Assembly: GCA_963721335.1 (NCBI GenBank)
Contig: CAVRIV010000008.1
Coordinates: forward strand, 1,054,001 to 1,118,000
Direction of reading: 5' to 3'
From: CAVXDY01 sp963721335
GTDB lineage: Bacteria > Actinomycetota > Thermoleophilia > Miltoncostaeales > Miltoncostaeaceae
Length of the DNA stretch: 64,000 nt
Made by a program: the position numbers and the translations under genes. The notes under the pieces were generated by a model that did not search any database, had not been told where the DNA came from, and saw only the letters and a program-made list of their open reading frames with translations. Numbering within the stretch: position 1 is the stretch's first letter; each line of letters starts with the position of its first letter. Of the stretch, positions 54,247-63,628 are shown piece by piece.

Positions 54247-55750
54247 CTAGAGCAGGGGCCGCCCGGTCATCGCGGGGGAGGGATCCCAGCCCATCAGGCC
54301 GCACAGGGTCGGCGCGACGTCGCCCAGGGAGCCGCCCTCGCGGAGGGGCAGGCCGGGCCGGTCGATCCAGAGCGGCACCGGGTTGGTGGTGTGGGCGGTG
54401 TTCGGGCTCCCGTCGGGCTCGAGCATCACCTCGCTGTTGCCGTGGTCGGCGGTCACGCACAGCAGGCCGCCGGCCGCGGCGACGGCCGCGCGGATGTCGG
54501 CCATGCAGGCGTCCACGGTCTCGATCCCGCGCACGGCGGCCTCGATCACCCCGGTGTGGCCCACCATGTCGGCGTTGGCGAAGTTGACCACGAGCAGCTC
54601 GTCGAGGCCCGCGGCCAGCCCCTCGACCACGGCGTCGCGGACGCCGGCGGCGCTCATCTCGGGCGCCTGGTCGTAGGTGGGCACGTGCTGCGGCGAGGGC
54701 ACCAGCACCCGCCGCTCGCCGGGGAACGGCTCCTCGCGGCCGCCGTTGAAGAAGAACGTCACGTGCGCGTACTTCTCGGTCTCGGCCACGTGGAGCTGGC
54801 GGCGCCCGGCGTCGGAGGCCCCCTCGGCGAGGCCCTCGCGCACGTCCTCGGACTCGAAGATCGCCGGGACCGTGAACTCCGCCTTGTAGCGGGTCATGGT
54901 GGTCAGCGCGGGCAGCGGCGCGTCCGGGCCGCGGTCGAAGCCGTCGAAGCCGGGGTCGCTGAAGGCCATCGTGAGCTGGCGGGCGCGGTCCGGGCGGAAG
55001 TTGACGAAGATCATCGCGTCGCCCGAGCGGACGCGGCCCTCGTCGCCGCCGATCACCGCCGGCTCGATGAACTCGTCGGTGACGCCGGCCTCGTAGGAGG
55101 CCCGCACCGCCTCGACCGCGCTGTCGCGGGGGATGCCCACCCGGTGGACCATCGCGTCGTACGCGCGCTTGGTGCGCTCCCAGCGGCGGTCGCGGTCCAT
55201 CGCCCAGTAGCGGCCGCAGACCGTGGCCACCTGGGCCTCCGTCGCCTCGATCTCGGCGACCGCCGCCAGGGCCGCGTCGGGCCGCGTGTCGCGCCCGTCG
55301 GTGAGGGCGTGCACCACCACGCGCGGGACCCCGTGCGCCAGGGCGAGGTCGATCAGGGCCAGCACGTGGCGCTGCGAGGCGTGGACGCCGCCGTCGCCCA
55401 CCAGGCTCAGCAGGTGGAGCGTCCCCCGGTCGGCGGGCGGTCTCGAGGGCGGCCTGCAGCGCCGGCCGCCGGGCGATCGAGCCGTCGGCGATGGCCTCGT
55501 CGATGCGCACCAGCATCTGGGGCACCCGGCGGCCGGCCCCCAGGTTGAGGTGGCCGACCTCGCTGTTGCCCTGCTGCCCGTCCGGCAGCCCCACCGGGAG
55601 CCCGGAGGCGACGATGCTGGTGCCCGAGCCCTCGGCGGCCAGGGCGTCCAGGGCGGGCGTGCGCGCCAGGCTGACCGCGTTGCCCGGGCCGGCGGGCGCG
55701 ATGCCGAACCCGTCGACGACGATCAGGACCAGGGGACCGGCGGGGGTCAC
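54247..55750 (-). CDS. gpmI: Cofactor-independent phosphoglycerate mutase, frameshifted
   Basis: About 500 residues if repaired, the normal length. It interconverts 3- and 2-phosphoglycerate using two Mn2+ ions. The N-terminal frame has LVLIVVDGFGIAP and QQGNSEVGHLNLGAGR with the catalytic serine. After a shift near 55436-55441 the sequence continues as TLHLLSLVGDGGVHASQRH, HALTDGRDT, NFANADMVGHTG, and CVTADHGNSEVML. The GTG start at 55750 overlaps the tpiA stop (GTGA). Confidence 0.9.
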
Positions 55751-56496
55751 GCGGCGCGGACGATCGCGGCGAAGCCCTCGGGGTCGAGGCTCGCGCCGCC
55801 CACCAGCGCACCGTCGATGTCGGGCTGGGCCATCAGCTCGCCCGCGTTGCCGGCCGTCACGCTGCCCCCGTAGAGCACGCGCAGGACGGCCCCGTCGAGC
55901 GTCCCGCCCGCGACGGCCCGCACGTGCGCGCACGCCTGCTGGGCGATCTCGGGCGTGGCGGTGCGCCCGGTGCCGATCGCCCAGATCGGCTCGTAGGCGA
56001 TGGCCAGCATCGTCACCTCGGCGGCGCGGACCGTGGCGAGCGCGGCCCGCACCTGTCCGCGGAGCCAGGTCTCGGTCTCCCCCGCCTCGCGCTGCTCCAG
56101 CGACTCGCCCACGCACAGGATCACCGCCAGGCCCCCGTCCAGCGCCGCGCGCGTCCGCGCGGCCACCTGGGCGTCGGTCTCGCCCGCCGCGCGCCGCTCC
56201 GAATGGCCCACGATCGTGCCGGTGGCGCCGGTCGCGAAGATCATGCCCGCCGAGATCTCGCCCGTGTGAGCGCCCTCGGCCGCCTCGTGCACGGCCTGGG
56301 CGTAGACCCGTATCGGGCTCCCCTGCGCGGCGACCGCCGCGGCCTCGAGCGCCGTGTAGGGCGGGCAGACGGCCACGTCGGCGGCGAGCTCGGCCCCCTC
56401 CAGCAGGGCCCGCAGGAGGGCGACGTGCTCGCGCGCCTGGGGGCCCGTCTTGTGCATCTTCCAGTTCCCCGCGACCAGCGGGCGCCGGCCGCTCAC
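55747..56496 (-). CDS. tpiA: Triosephosphate isomerase
   Basis: 249 residues from a GTG overlapping the pgk stop. RRPLVAGNWKMHK has the catalytic lysine, GTIVGHSERR the electrophilic histidine, and AYEPIWAIGTGRTAT the catalytic glutamate; LYGGSVTAGNAGELM and GALVGGASL close the barrel. It interconverts glyceraldehyde-3-phosphate and dihydroxyacetone phosphate. It is the third gene of gap-pgk-tpiA-gpmI. Confidence 0.96.
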   Translation of the reverse strand: MSGRRPLVAGNWKMHKTGPQAREHVALLRALLEGAELAADVAVCPPYTALEAAAVAAQGSPIRVYAQAVHEAAEGAHTGEISAGMIFATGATGTIVGHSERRAAGETDAQVAARTRAALDGGLAVILCVGESLEQREAGETETWLRGQVRAALATVRAAEVTMLAIAYEPIWAIGTGRTATPEIAQQACAHVRAVAGGTLDGAVLRVLYGGSVTAGNAGELMAQPDIDGALVGGASLDPEGFAAIVRAA

Positions 56497-57688
56497 GCGG
56501 TCGGGATGGCGGCGACGCCCGGCAGGGTGCGCCCCTCGAGCATCTCGAGCGCGGCGCCGCCGCCGGTCGAGACGTGGGTCAGCCGGTCCGCGAGCCCCAG
56601 CTGCGCGAGAGCGGCGCCGGAGTCCCCCCGCCCGCGACGGTGACGCCCTCGCAGGCGGCCATGGCCTCGGCCACCGCCCGGGTGCCGTCGGCGAACGGCG
56701 GGATCTCGAACGCCCCCATCGGGCCGTTCCAGAACACCGTCCGCGCGGCGGCGATCGCCTCCCGGTAGGAGGCGGCGGTGCGCGGGCCGATGTCCACGCC
56801 GATCCAGCCGTCGGCGATGTCGTCGGTGGGCACCACCTCGAGGTCGGCGTCCTCGGCGAAGCGGTCGGCCACCAGCACGTCAACGGGCAGTTGCAGCGCG
56901 CAGTTCAGGTGGACCGCCTGCTCCATCAGGTCGGCCGCCATCGCCTGCCCCTGAGCGTCCTCGTGGAGGGAGGCGCCCACCGGCTCGCCCTGGGCCGCCA
57001 GGAAGGTGAAGCACATCGCCCCGCCCACCAGCACGCGGTCGCAGCGCTCCAGCAGGCGCTGGACGAGCGGCAGCTTGTCGCTCACCTTCGACCCGCCGAG
57101 CACCGCCACGAACGGGTGGCGCGGGCTCTCCATCAGGCCGCCCAGCACCTCCACCTCGCGGGCGAGCAGCAGGCCGGCCCGCGCCGGCAGGACCCGGGCC
57201 ACGCCCTCGGTGGACGCGTGGGCGCGGTGGGCCGCCCCGAAGGCGTCGTTGACGTAGTGCGTGAACCCGGCGGCGAGCTCGTCGGCGAAGGCCGGCTCGT
57301 TCGCCTCCTCCTCGGGGTGGAAGCGAAGGTTCTCGAGCATCACGAGGTCCCCGGGCGCCAGGGCCTCGGCCCGGGCGCGGACCTCGGGACCGACGCAGTC
57401 GGGCAGGAGCTCCACGGAGCGCGACATGAGCTCGCCGAGGCGCTCGGCGCAGGGGCGCAGCGACAGGTCGGCGACCCGCGTGCCCTTCGGCCGGCCGAGG
57501 TGCGAGCACACGGCCACGCCGGCGCCCGCGGCCAGGAGGCGCTCGAGGGTGGGAACCGAGGCGACGATGCGGGCGTCGTCGGTGATCCGGCCGTCCTCGA
57601 GGGGGACGTTGAGATCGGAGCGGACGAGCACGCGCGCGCCGCGCCAATCGACCCCGGGGTCGTCGATCCCGAGCGGGCGGGGGGCCAT
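56493..57688 (-). CDS. pgk: Phosphoglycerate kinase, frameshifted near the end
   Basis: About 398 residues if repaired. It makes ATP from 1,3-bisphosphoglycerate. VLVRSDLNVPLEDGRI, CSHLGRPKG, YVNDAFGAAHRAHAST, VLGGSKVSDKL and FWNGPMGAFEIPPFADGT are all present. The frame breaks at a run of six C at 56624-56629 on the + strand; seven would give the expected VAGGGDSGAALAQLGLADRLTHVSTGGGAALEMLEGRTLPGV. It lies 13 bases after gap. Confidence 0.93.
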
Positions 57689-57701
57689 GAGCGGCCTCCG
57701 G

Positions 57702-58703
57702 CTAGGCGAGGACCCGGGCGGTCAGATCGACCACCCGGCGCGAGTAGGCCCACTCGTTGTCGTACCAGGAGATGACCTTCACGGTGGTGCCCATCACCAT
57801 CGTGAGCCCGGCGTCCAGAAGCGACGAGCGGGGGTCGCCCACCACGTCGCGGGAGACGATCGGATCCTCCGTGTAGCCGAGGATGCCCTCGAGCGGGCCG
57901 GATTGGGACGCCGCGAGCATCGCCGCGTTGACCTCCTCGACGCTCGTCTCGCGCTCGACCTCGACCACCAGGTCCACCACCGAGCCGTCCGGAGTGGGCA
58001 CGCGGAATGCGAAGCCGTCGAGCTTGCCCTTCAGGTGCGGCAGCACCTCGCCGATCGCACGCGCGGCGCCCGTGGAGGTGGGGATGATCGACAGCGCCGC
58101 CGACCGGGCCCGGCGAAGGTCGCTGTGGGGCGCGTCCAGCAGGCGCTGGTCGCCGGTGTACGAGTGGCAGGTGGTCATGAAGCCGTGCGCGATCCCGAAC
58201 GTGTCGTCGAGCACCTTGACCACGGGGGCAAGGCAGTTCGTCGTGCAGGAGGCGTTCGAGATGATGTCGTGCGCCTCCGGGTCGTACTTGTCGTCGTTGA
58301 CGCCGAGCACGATCGTGATGTCGGGGTCCTTGGCGGGGGCCGAGATGATGACCTTCTTGGCGCCCCCCTCGAGGTGCAGCGCGGCCTTGTCGCGGGCCGT
58401 GAAGAAGCCGGTGCTCTCCACCACCACGTCGACGCCGAGGTCCCCCCAGGGCAGGTTGGCGGGGTCGCGCTCGGCGAGGACCCGCACCTCGCGCCCGTCC
58501 ACGTCGATGTGGTCGTCGTGCGCCTGGACCGCGCCCGGGTAGCGGCCGAAGGTGGAGTCGTAGTCGAGCAGGTGGGCCAGGGTGGCGGTGTCCGTGATGT
58601 CGTTGACCGCGACGATCTCGATGTCCGACTCGCCGCCGGCGGCGGCCCGGAAGACGTTGCGGCCGATTCGGCCGAACCCGTTGATGCCCACTCGCACGCT
58701 CAT
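57702..58703 (-). CDS. gap: Glyceraldehyde-3-phosphate dehydrogenase
   Basis: 333 residues from the ATG at 58703. VGINGFGRIGRNVFRAA is the NAD-binding start, SNASCTTNCLAP carries the catalytic cysteine, HSYTGDQRLLDAPHSDLRRARSAALSIIPTSTGAA is typical, and SWYDNEWAYSRRVVDL ends the protein. It heads the glycolytic operon. An acidic residue at the end of the second strand is expected for NAD preference; ND in VAVNDI follows the family pattern. Confidence 0.96.
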   Translation of the reverse strand: MSVRVGINGFGRIGRNVFRAAAGGESDIEIVAVNDITDTATLAHLLDYDSTFGRYPGAVQAHDDHIDVDGREVRVLAERDPANLPWGDLGVDVVVESTGFFTARDKAALHLEGGAKKVIISAPAKDPDITIVLGVNDDKYDPEAHDIISNASCTTNCLAPVVKVLDDTFGIAHGFMTTCHSYTGDQRLLDAPHSDLRRARSAALSIIPTSTGAARAIGEVLPHLKGKLDGFAFRVPTPDGSVVDLVVEVERETSVEEVNAAMLAASQSGPLEGILGYTEDPIVSRDVVGDPRSSLLDAGLTMVMGTTVKVISWYDNEWAYSRRVVDLTARVLA

Positions 58704-58779
58704 CCCGCACGTCCTCCCGGTCGGAAATCGGGCGCCAATCTACCAGTCCCCCTCCGGCGCGCCGTGCCAGGATCGGGCC

Positions 58780-59313
58780 GTGCGCCGGGCCTCCCTCCTC
58801 ACCCTCGCGGCACTGCTCCTGGTGGCGGGCGGGTGCGCCTCGTCGGACCGGGATCCCGCCCCCGCCGCGGGCGGCCCGGCCGACCGCGGGGTCGTGGTGA
58901 GGGTGGTCGACGGCGACACCCTCGTCGCCCGCATCGACGGCTCACGGGTGCGCGTGCGCCTCCTGGGGGTCGATGCCCCCGAGAGCGTGACGCCCGATCA
59001 GCCCGTCGAGTGCTTCGGTCCCCAGGCGGGCGAGGCGGCCCGCCGGCTCCTGCCCGAGGGCGCCCGGATCTCCCTGGAGACCGACCCGACCCAGGGGCGC
59101 GAGGACCGGTTCGGGCGGCGGCTGGCCGTGGTGACGGTGGACGGCCAGGCCACCAGCGTCAACGAACACCTGGTGGCCGGGGGGTACGCCCGCGTCTTCC
59201 GCGGCGACGGGCGTGCGGCCCTGCTGCCGGAGCTCGGGGCGGCCCAGCGCGAGGCGCGGCGGGCCGACCGCGGCCTCTGGGGCGCCTGCCCGGTCGCGGC
59301 TCGCGGGTACTAG
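58780..59313 (+). CDS. Thermonuclease-like lipoprotein (SNase domain)
   Basis: 177 residues from a GTG. The lipoprotein signal ends in VAGGC, then comes an SNase domain: VVVRVVDGDTLVARIDGSRVRVRLLGVDAPES, with the Asp/Arg/Glu active-site pattern, then DRFGRRLAVVTVDGQATSVNEHLVAGGYARVF. A surface-anchored Ca2+-dependent nuclease is likely. It diverges from gap and its stop overlaps the end of the convergent membrane protein gene. Confidence 0.87.
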   Translation: MRRASLLTLAALLLVAGGCASSDRDPAPAAGGPADRGVVVRVVDGDTLVARIDGSRVRVRLLGVDAPESVTPDQPVECFGPQAGEAARRLLPEGARISLETDPTQGREDRFGRRLAVVTVDGQATSVNEHLVAGGYARVFRGDGRAALLPELGAAQREARRADRGLWGACPVAARGY

Positions 59314-60773
59314 GTCGTCGGGTGCCGTGTGGGTGTGCGAAAGGTCGCCCCCGCGAGCGCCAGCGCCGCCACCGTCCAGGCGATGAGCACGGCGACGTAG
59401 AGCGCGCGGCCGTCGGGATCGAGGTCCCCGAACGAACGGGACGCCGCGATCAGCGCGCCGATGGGGAAGGCGACGAGCGCGAGGAGCGCCGGCCCCGCCT
59501 CGCGCGCCCGGTCGCGCAGCGCCGCCCACGCCGCCAGCACCGCGAGGAGGAAGGCCCAGCCGCCGAGCACGCGCCCGGAGAGCGACGGCGGCGTGAACGG
59601 CAGGTAGGCGTCCGCGCCGGTCGGATCCGCCCAGAGCGCGATCGCCGCGGCCAGGAGCAGGGCGGCGATGGCGAGGAGGCCGGCCCTGACCCCCGGGCTC
59701 AGGCGCCGGTCGGCCTCGGGGGTGGCGGCCCCCCGCTGGCCGAGGAGCACCGCGATCGCGGCCAGGGGGAAGAGCCCGAAGAGCACGACCCAGACCCAGG
59801 CGGGCAGGCGCCCGAAGTCGAACAGGTGGAGGTCGACCATCGTCGCCACGAAGATGGGGATCGACAGCGCGAGGATCCCGACAACGAGGGGGCGCCCCTG
59901 GAGCCAGCCCGCCCGCGCGGCCTGCAGGTACACGACCGAGGACGCGATGTAGAAGCCGCCGATCAGGCTCGCGAGGGGCACCGGGGCGAGGCCCCACGCG
60001 AAGTAGTCCGAGGTCGCGGAGGGCGCCGCGATCAGGGCGATCCCGCTGATGCCGGCGGCGACGCCGACGGCGCCGAACATGACGCGCGCCAGGAGCATGG
60101 ACGGCCGGTCGTGCCGTGCCGGCTCCCACCCGTCGAGCAGGAGCCAGATGCTCGCCACGAGCACCCAGACGGTCTCCAGGCCGAACGCCGTCACGACCGC
60201 CGCTCGAGCGTCGTCGCTTGCGGTCCCCGCGATCGCCGCGGCCAGCAGCAGCGGAGCCAGGACGATCGCCGGCCAGGCGAGCCAGGCGGGCATCGCGCCC
60301 GTGCGCAGCCCGGCCATCCCCATCCCGAGGACGAACAGGCAGACGAGGAAGCCGGCGATCGCCTGGGCTCGGAGATCGAGCTCGTAGAGCGACCGGGTCA
60401 GATCGGCGTCGCGGGCGACGCCGTCGGCACCGCGGACGACCAGCGTGATGTGGGCGATCTGTCCCACCGCGGCGAGCACGATGCCACCGACGCCGCCGAC
60501 CAGGCCGAGCGTCGACCACCGCTCTCCCGGCGCCTCGCGGGCGCGGAGAAGACGCCAGATCCCGACGACGAACACCAGGTAGCAGAGGAGCGCGAGCGAG
60601 CCGCAGACGGTGGTGACGACGAGCTGCGCCCGGTCGTCCGAGTAGACCCGCGCGATCTCCTCGACCGGGCTCGACACCCCGGGCGCTCCGAGGACGTCGA
60701 TGTTCTCGATGCCGACGAGAACGACATAGCCGATGCCCGCCGCGGCGACGGCGCGACGAGGATCGAGACGCAC
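59310..60773 (-). CDS. Polytopic membrane protein, unknown
   Basis: 487 residues with about twelve hydrophobic segments, in two blocks of similar style. The N-terminal half (LVVTTVCGSLALLCYLVFVVGIWRLL, LAGFLVCLFVLGMGMAGL region) has the general look of DUF4386-like small membrane proteins, but I do not rely on that. No transporter signature is visible. The GTG start is at 60773. It may be a fusion of two membrane modules; the function is unknown. Confidence 0.65.
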   Translation of the reverse strand: MRLDPRRAVAAAGIGYVVLVGIENIDVLGAPGVSSPVEEIARVYSDDRAQLVVTTVCGSLALLCYLVFVVGIWRLLRAREAPGERWSTLGLVGGVGGIVLAAVGQIAHITLVVRGADGVARDADLTRSLYELDLRAQAIAGFLVCLFVLGMGMAGLRTGAMPAWLAWPAIVLAPLLLAAAIAGTASDDARAAVVTAFGLETVWVLVASIWLLLDGWEPARHDRPSMLLARVMFGAVGVAAGISGIALIAAPSATSDYFAWGLAPVPLASLIGGFYIASSVVYLQAARAGWLQGRPLVVGILALSIPIFVATMVDLHLFDFGRLPAWVWVVLFGLFPLAAIAVLLGQRGAATPEADRRLSPGVRAGLLAIAALLLAAAIALWADPTGADAYLPFTPPSLSGRVLGGWAFLLAVLAAWAALRDRAREAGPALLALVAFPIGALIAASRSFGDLDPDGRALYVAVLIAWTVAALALAGATFRTPTRHPTT

Positions 60774-60828
60774 GATCGATCCTCATCCGGGACCCGGATC
60801 GGCGTCAAGCACCGTCCCGGAACGCGAC

Positions 60829-60852
60829 CGGGGGGCCCGAAGGCCCCCCGGA
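60829..60852 (-). terminator. Hairpin terminator after the six-helix membrane gene
   Basis: A perfect 10-bp stem CCGGGGGGCC/GGCCCCCCGG with loop CGAA lies 38 bases after the membrane-protein stop at 60891. The tight tetraloop and GC stem fit an intrinsic-type terminator for the minus-strand gene. It also separates it from the gene starting at 60773. Confidence 0.7.
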
Positions 60853-60890
60853 AGAACTGCGTACTGCGGTCGTGCGGTAGTGCGGGTGAA

Positions 60891-61571
60891 TCAGGCTTCT
60901 GCCGTCGCCGCCTTCGGCTTGGGCGTGATCGCCGCGGTGATCTTGGCGCTCACGATGCCGAGGATGACGCCGCAGATGAGGGTCACAAGCGTGTTGAACC
61001 AGACCCAGCCCCACGGGGTGGAGAGCAAACCGCCACCCGCGCCGATACCGGCGGTTGCGGGGTCCCCGAGCGAGGCGACGGTGTTCTCGGTGCCGCCACC
61101 GTTCGGGACGTAACCGTCGAGGCCGGTCGCGATCCACCAAAGGAACACGGCGGCGAAGGCCGGGAACGTACCCGCCACGTAGTACCAGTCACCCGCCACG
61201 AGGATCATGACGAGGATGAAGGCGAAGATACCGACCCAGAGGGCGATGCCCCAGAAGTCGGGAGCGTCGGCCGTCTTGAACGCCAGCGGCATGGTGACGA
61301 GAGCCGCCACGGTGCCGAAGACGCAGGCCAGGAAGATCTTGCCGAAAGCGGCGTTGTCGCCACCGGCGGCAAAGAACAGACCCCACGAGATGAACGCGGT
61401 GGGGAGGATCAGGTGGAAGTTCTCGGGAAGACCGAACTGGCCGGGACCGAGGAGCTCATCCTGAACCGTGACCCAGTGGAACGTGAAGTTGAGGGACAGC
61501 TCGGTCCAGAGGAACGAGAGGATCCCGATTACGAGTGCCAGAGGCGCGATCGCCTTTGCGCGTGCGCTCAT
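60891..61571 (-). CDS. Six-helix membrane protein, DUF1097-like
   Basis: 226 residues from an ATG with AAAGGAG upstream. Six hydrophobic segments are seen: IAPLALVIGILSFLWTEL, LILPTAFISWGLFFAAGG, IFLACVFGTVAALVTMPLAF, FWGIALWVGIFAFILVMILVAG, TFPAFAAVFLWWIATGL, TLVTLICGVILGIVSAKI. FISWGLFFAAGGDNAAFGKIF recalls DUF1097 proteins. The role is unknown. A strong ribosome site, its own terminator and less extreme codon choice hint at good expression. 220 bases separate it from yvcK. Confidence 0.65.
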   Translation of the reverse strand: MSARAKAIAPLALVIGILSFLWTELSLNFTFHWVTVQDELLGPGQFGLPENFHLILPTAFISWGLFFAAGGDNAAFGKIFLACVFGTVAALVTMPLAFKTADAPDFWGIALWVGIFAFILVMILVAGDWYYVAGTFPAFAAVFLWWIATGLDGYVPNGGGTENTVASLGDPATAGIGAGGGLLSTPWGWVWFNTLVTLICGVILGIVSAKITAAITPKPKAATAEA

Positions 61572-61793
61572 TGAGGCGTGGACTCCTTTATGGAGAAGGA
61601 CGGGGGACACGCCGTCCGAGATATGAGGAAGCGTTGACAGCGCGTCCACGTGGAGGGGCCGAGAAGGCCCACCACGCACGGCCGAGTCTACGGCCGCCTG
61701 ACTGTTCGTGGCAACCGTTGCGAGTCCTGTTTCACCTCTCCGTTCGGGCGTTGCGCGCGCACGAGCGCAATCCCCCATTCGAGGGAGGCCCCG

Positions 61794-62747
61794 TCAGCGG
61801 CGCGCGGCGTCCTCGACCATCCGCAGGAGGATCCCGGCGAGGGCCTCCGGAGCGTGGCGGACCACCGAGTGGGCCTCCGCGATGTCACCCGTGACAAGGC
61901 CGACACCCAGGGCCTGGAGCCGATCGGCGTCGATCGCGACCGGCTCCTGGCCCTGGGCCGCGTAGGTCGCCGCCACGTCGGGATCGAGCGGGCCGTCGTG
62001 CAGGACCACGAGGTCCACTCCCCCCGGCACGGCCTCCAGGACGCGCTCCACGTGGTCGGCGGCGTCGAAGCCGTCGGTCTCGCCCGGCTGCGTCATGACG
62101 TTGCAGACGTAGGCCCGCCGCCCCGGGGCTCGCGCCACCGCCTCGGCGAGCTCGGGCACCGCCAGATGGGGCAGCACGCTCGTGAACAGGCTCCCGGGGC
62201 CGAGGAGCACCAGATCGGCCTCGGCGATCGCCTCGAGGGCAGGGGGATGGGCGGCGGGCTCGGGCTCCAGCCAGACGCGGCGGCAGGGACCGTCCCCTCC
62301 GGTGATGCTGGTCTCGCCGCAGACGGCCTGGCCGTCGGCGCGCTCGGCCCACAGGCGGATCTGGGCCAGCGTGGACGGGAGCACGCGGCCGCGGATGTTC
62401 AGCACGCGGCTGGACTCCTGGATCGCCAGGTCGAAGCTCCCGGTCACCGCCGAGAGGGCCGCCAGGAAGATGTTCCCGAAGGCGTGCCCGGCCAGGTCGC
62501 CGTCGACGAAGCGGTGCTGGAAGAGAGGCCCCATGAGGGACTCGTCGTCGGCCAGCGCCACCAGGCAGTTGCGGATGTCGCCCGGAGGCAAGACCCCGAG
62601 CTCGCGCCGCAGCCGACCCGACGACCCGCCGTCGTCGGCCACCGTCACGATCGCCGTGAGGTCCACGGGGGCCTGCTTGAGGCCGCGCAGCAGCGAGGCC
62701 AGGCCGGTGCCGCCACCCAGCGCGGCGATGCGGGGCCGGCGGGTCAC
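61794..62747 (-). CDS. yvcK: YvcK/CofD-like gluconeogenesis factor
   Basis: 317 residues from a GTG overlapping the rapZ stop (GTGA). IAALGGGTGLASLLRGLK, VTVADDGGSSGRLRREL, PPGDIRNCLVALAD, AGHAFGNIFLAAL and DLVLLGPGSLFTSVLPHL are family signatures. The protein binds UDP-GlcNAc in relatives and is needed for growth on gluconeogenic carbon and for cell shape. In most actinomycetes whiA follows directly; here it does not. Confidence 0.93.
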   Translation of the reverse strand: MTRRPRIAALGGGTGLASLLRGLKQAPVDLTAIVTVADDGGSSGRLRRELGVLPPGDIRNCLVALADDESLMGPLFQHRFVDGDLAGHAFGNIFLAALSAVTGSFDLAIQESSRVLNIRGRVLPSTLAQIRLWAERADGQAVCGETSITGGDGPCRRVWLEPEPAAHPPALEAIAEADLVLLGPGSLFTSVLPHLAVPELAEAVARAPGRRAYVCNVMTQPGETDGFDAADHVERVLEAVPGGVDLVVLHDGPLDPDVAATYAAQGQEPVAIDADRLQALGVGLVTGDIAEAHSVVRHAPEALAGILLRMVEDAARR

Positions 62748-63628
62748 TGGGCGGAGGAGTCCGGAGCGATGCTCGGCCGGTCGACGTGCCGGTGCGACGT
62801 GCTCGCGTCGAAGCCGTCGGCGTAGCGCCGGGCGAGGAGCTCGGCGATGGTCACGCTCCGATGGCGCCCGCCGGTGCAGCCGATCCCCACGACCAGGCTG
62901 GTCTTGCCCTCCTGTGCGTAGGCGGGGAGCAGGAAGTCGAGGAGGGCCTCGAGGCGCGCCCGGAACTCGTCCATGCCGGGCGCGGCCATCACGTAGTCGG
63001 CCACGGGCGCGTCGAGCCCGGTCAGGGGGCGCAGCTCGGCGACGTAGTGCGGGTTCCGGAGGAAGCGCACGTCGATCACGAGGTCGGCGTCGCGGGGCAC
63101 GCCGTGCTTGTAGCCGAACGACACGAACTGCACGGTCATCCGGTGCCCCTCCCCCGGGGCCATCAGCGCCTCGGCCACGCGGCGGCGCAGATCCCAGATC
63201 GACAGCCCCGTGGTGTCGATGACCACGTCCGCGCGCGCACGGGCCACGGCGAGCTCGGCCCGTTCGCGCTCGATGCCCTCGCTCACCGAGCCTCCGTCGG
63301 AGAGCGGGTGGCGGCGGCGGGTCTCGCGGAAGCGGTTGATGAGCGTCTCGTCGGACGCCTCGAGGAAGACGACCCGCGGCCGCACGCCGCGCGCCTCGGA
63401 TACGCGCTCGAGCACCGGCTCCAGGTCCTTGAACCAGACGCCGCCGCGGACGTCGCACACCACCGCCGCGCGCTCCACCCGCGAGCCCTCCAGCAGGAAC
63501 AGGTCGGCGAGCGCCGGCAGCAGGCGGGGCGGGAGGTTGTCGACGCAGAACCAGCCGAAGTCCTCGAACGCGCCCATGGCCTGGCTCTTCCCGGCGCCGC
63601 TCATCCCCGTGATGATCGTCAGCTCCAC
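62744..63628 (-). CDS. rapZ: RapZ/YvcJ-type nucleotide-binding protein
   Basis: 294 residues from a GTG. Walker A is GMSGAGKS (8-15), and FVDNLPP-type CVDNLPPRLLPAL follows. The C-terminal domain has FVSFGYKHGVPRDADLVIDVRFLRNPHYVAELRPLTGLDAPVADYV and GIGCTGGRHRSVTIAELLA. In proteobacteria it is an RNA-binding adaptor; in Gram-positives the role is unclear. It overlaps uvrC by 10 bases and yvcK by 4. Confidence 0.95.
   Translation of the reverse strand: MELTIITGMSGAGKSQAMGAFEDFGWFCVDNLPPRLLPALADLFLLEGSRVERAAVVCDVRGGVWFKDLEPVLERVSEARGVRPRVVFLEASDETLINRFRETRRRHPLSDGGSVSEGIERERAELAVARARADVVIDTTGLSIWDLRRRVAEALMAPGEGHRMTVQFVSFGYKHGVPRDADLVIDVRFLRNPHYVAELRPLTGLDAPVADYVMAAPGMDEFRARLEALLDFLLPAYAQEGKTSLVVGIGCTGGRHRSVTIAELLARRYADGFDASTSHRHVDRPSIAPDSSAQ

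Noticed and set aside
53594..56116. Single large gene spanning gpmI and part of the LLM region on the - strand
   Set aside because: The frame is real only at its beginning (gpmI N-terminus); the rest is the wrong frame kept open by high G+C after a one-base shift.
57261..61574. Long open frame on the + strand (about 1,437 codons)
   Set aside because: It covers pgk, gap and membrane genes in antisense and is full of Arg/Gly/Glu repeats without any recognisable domain.
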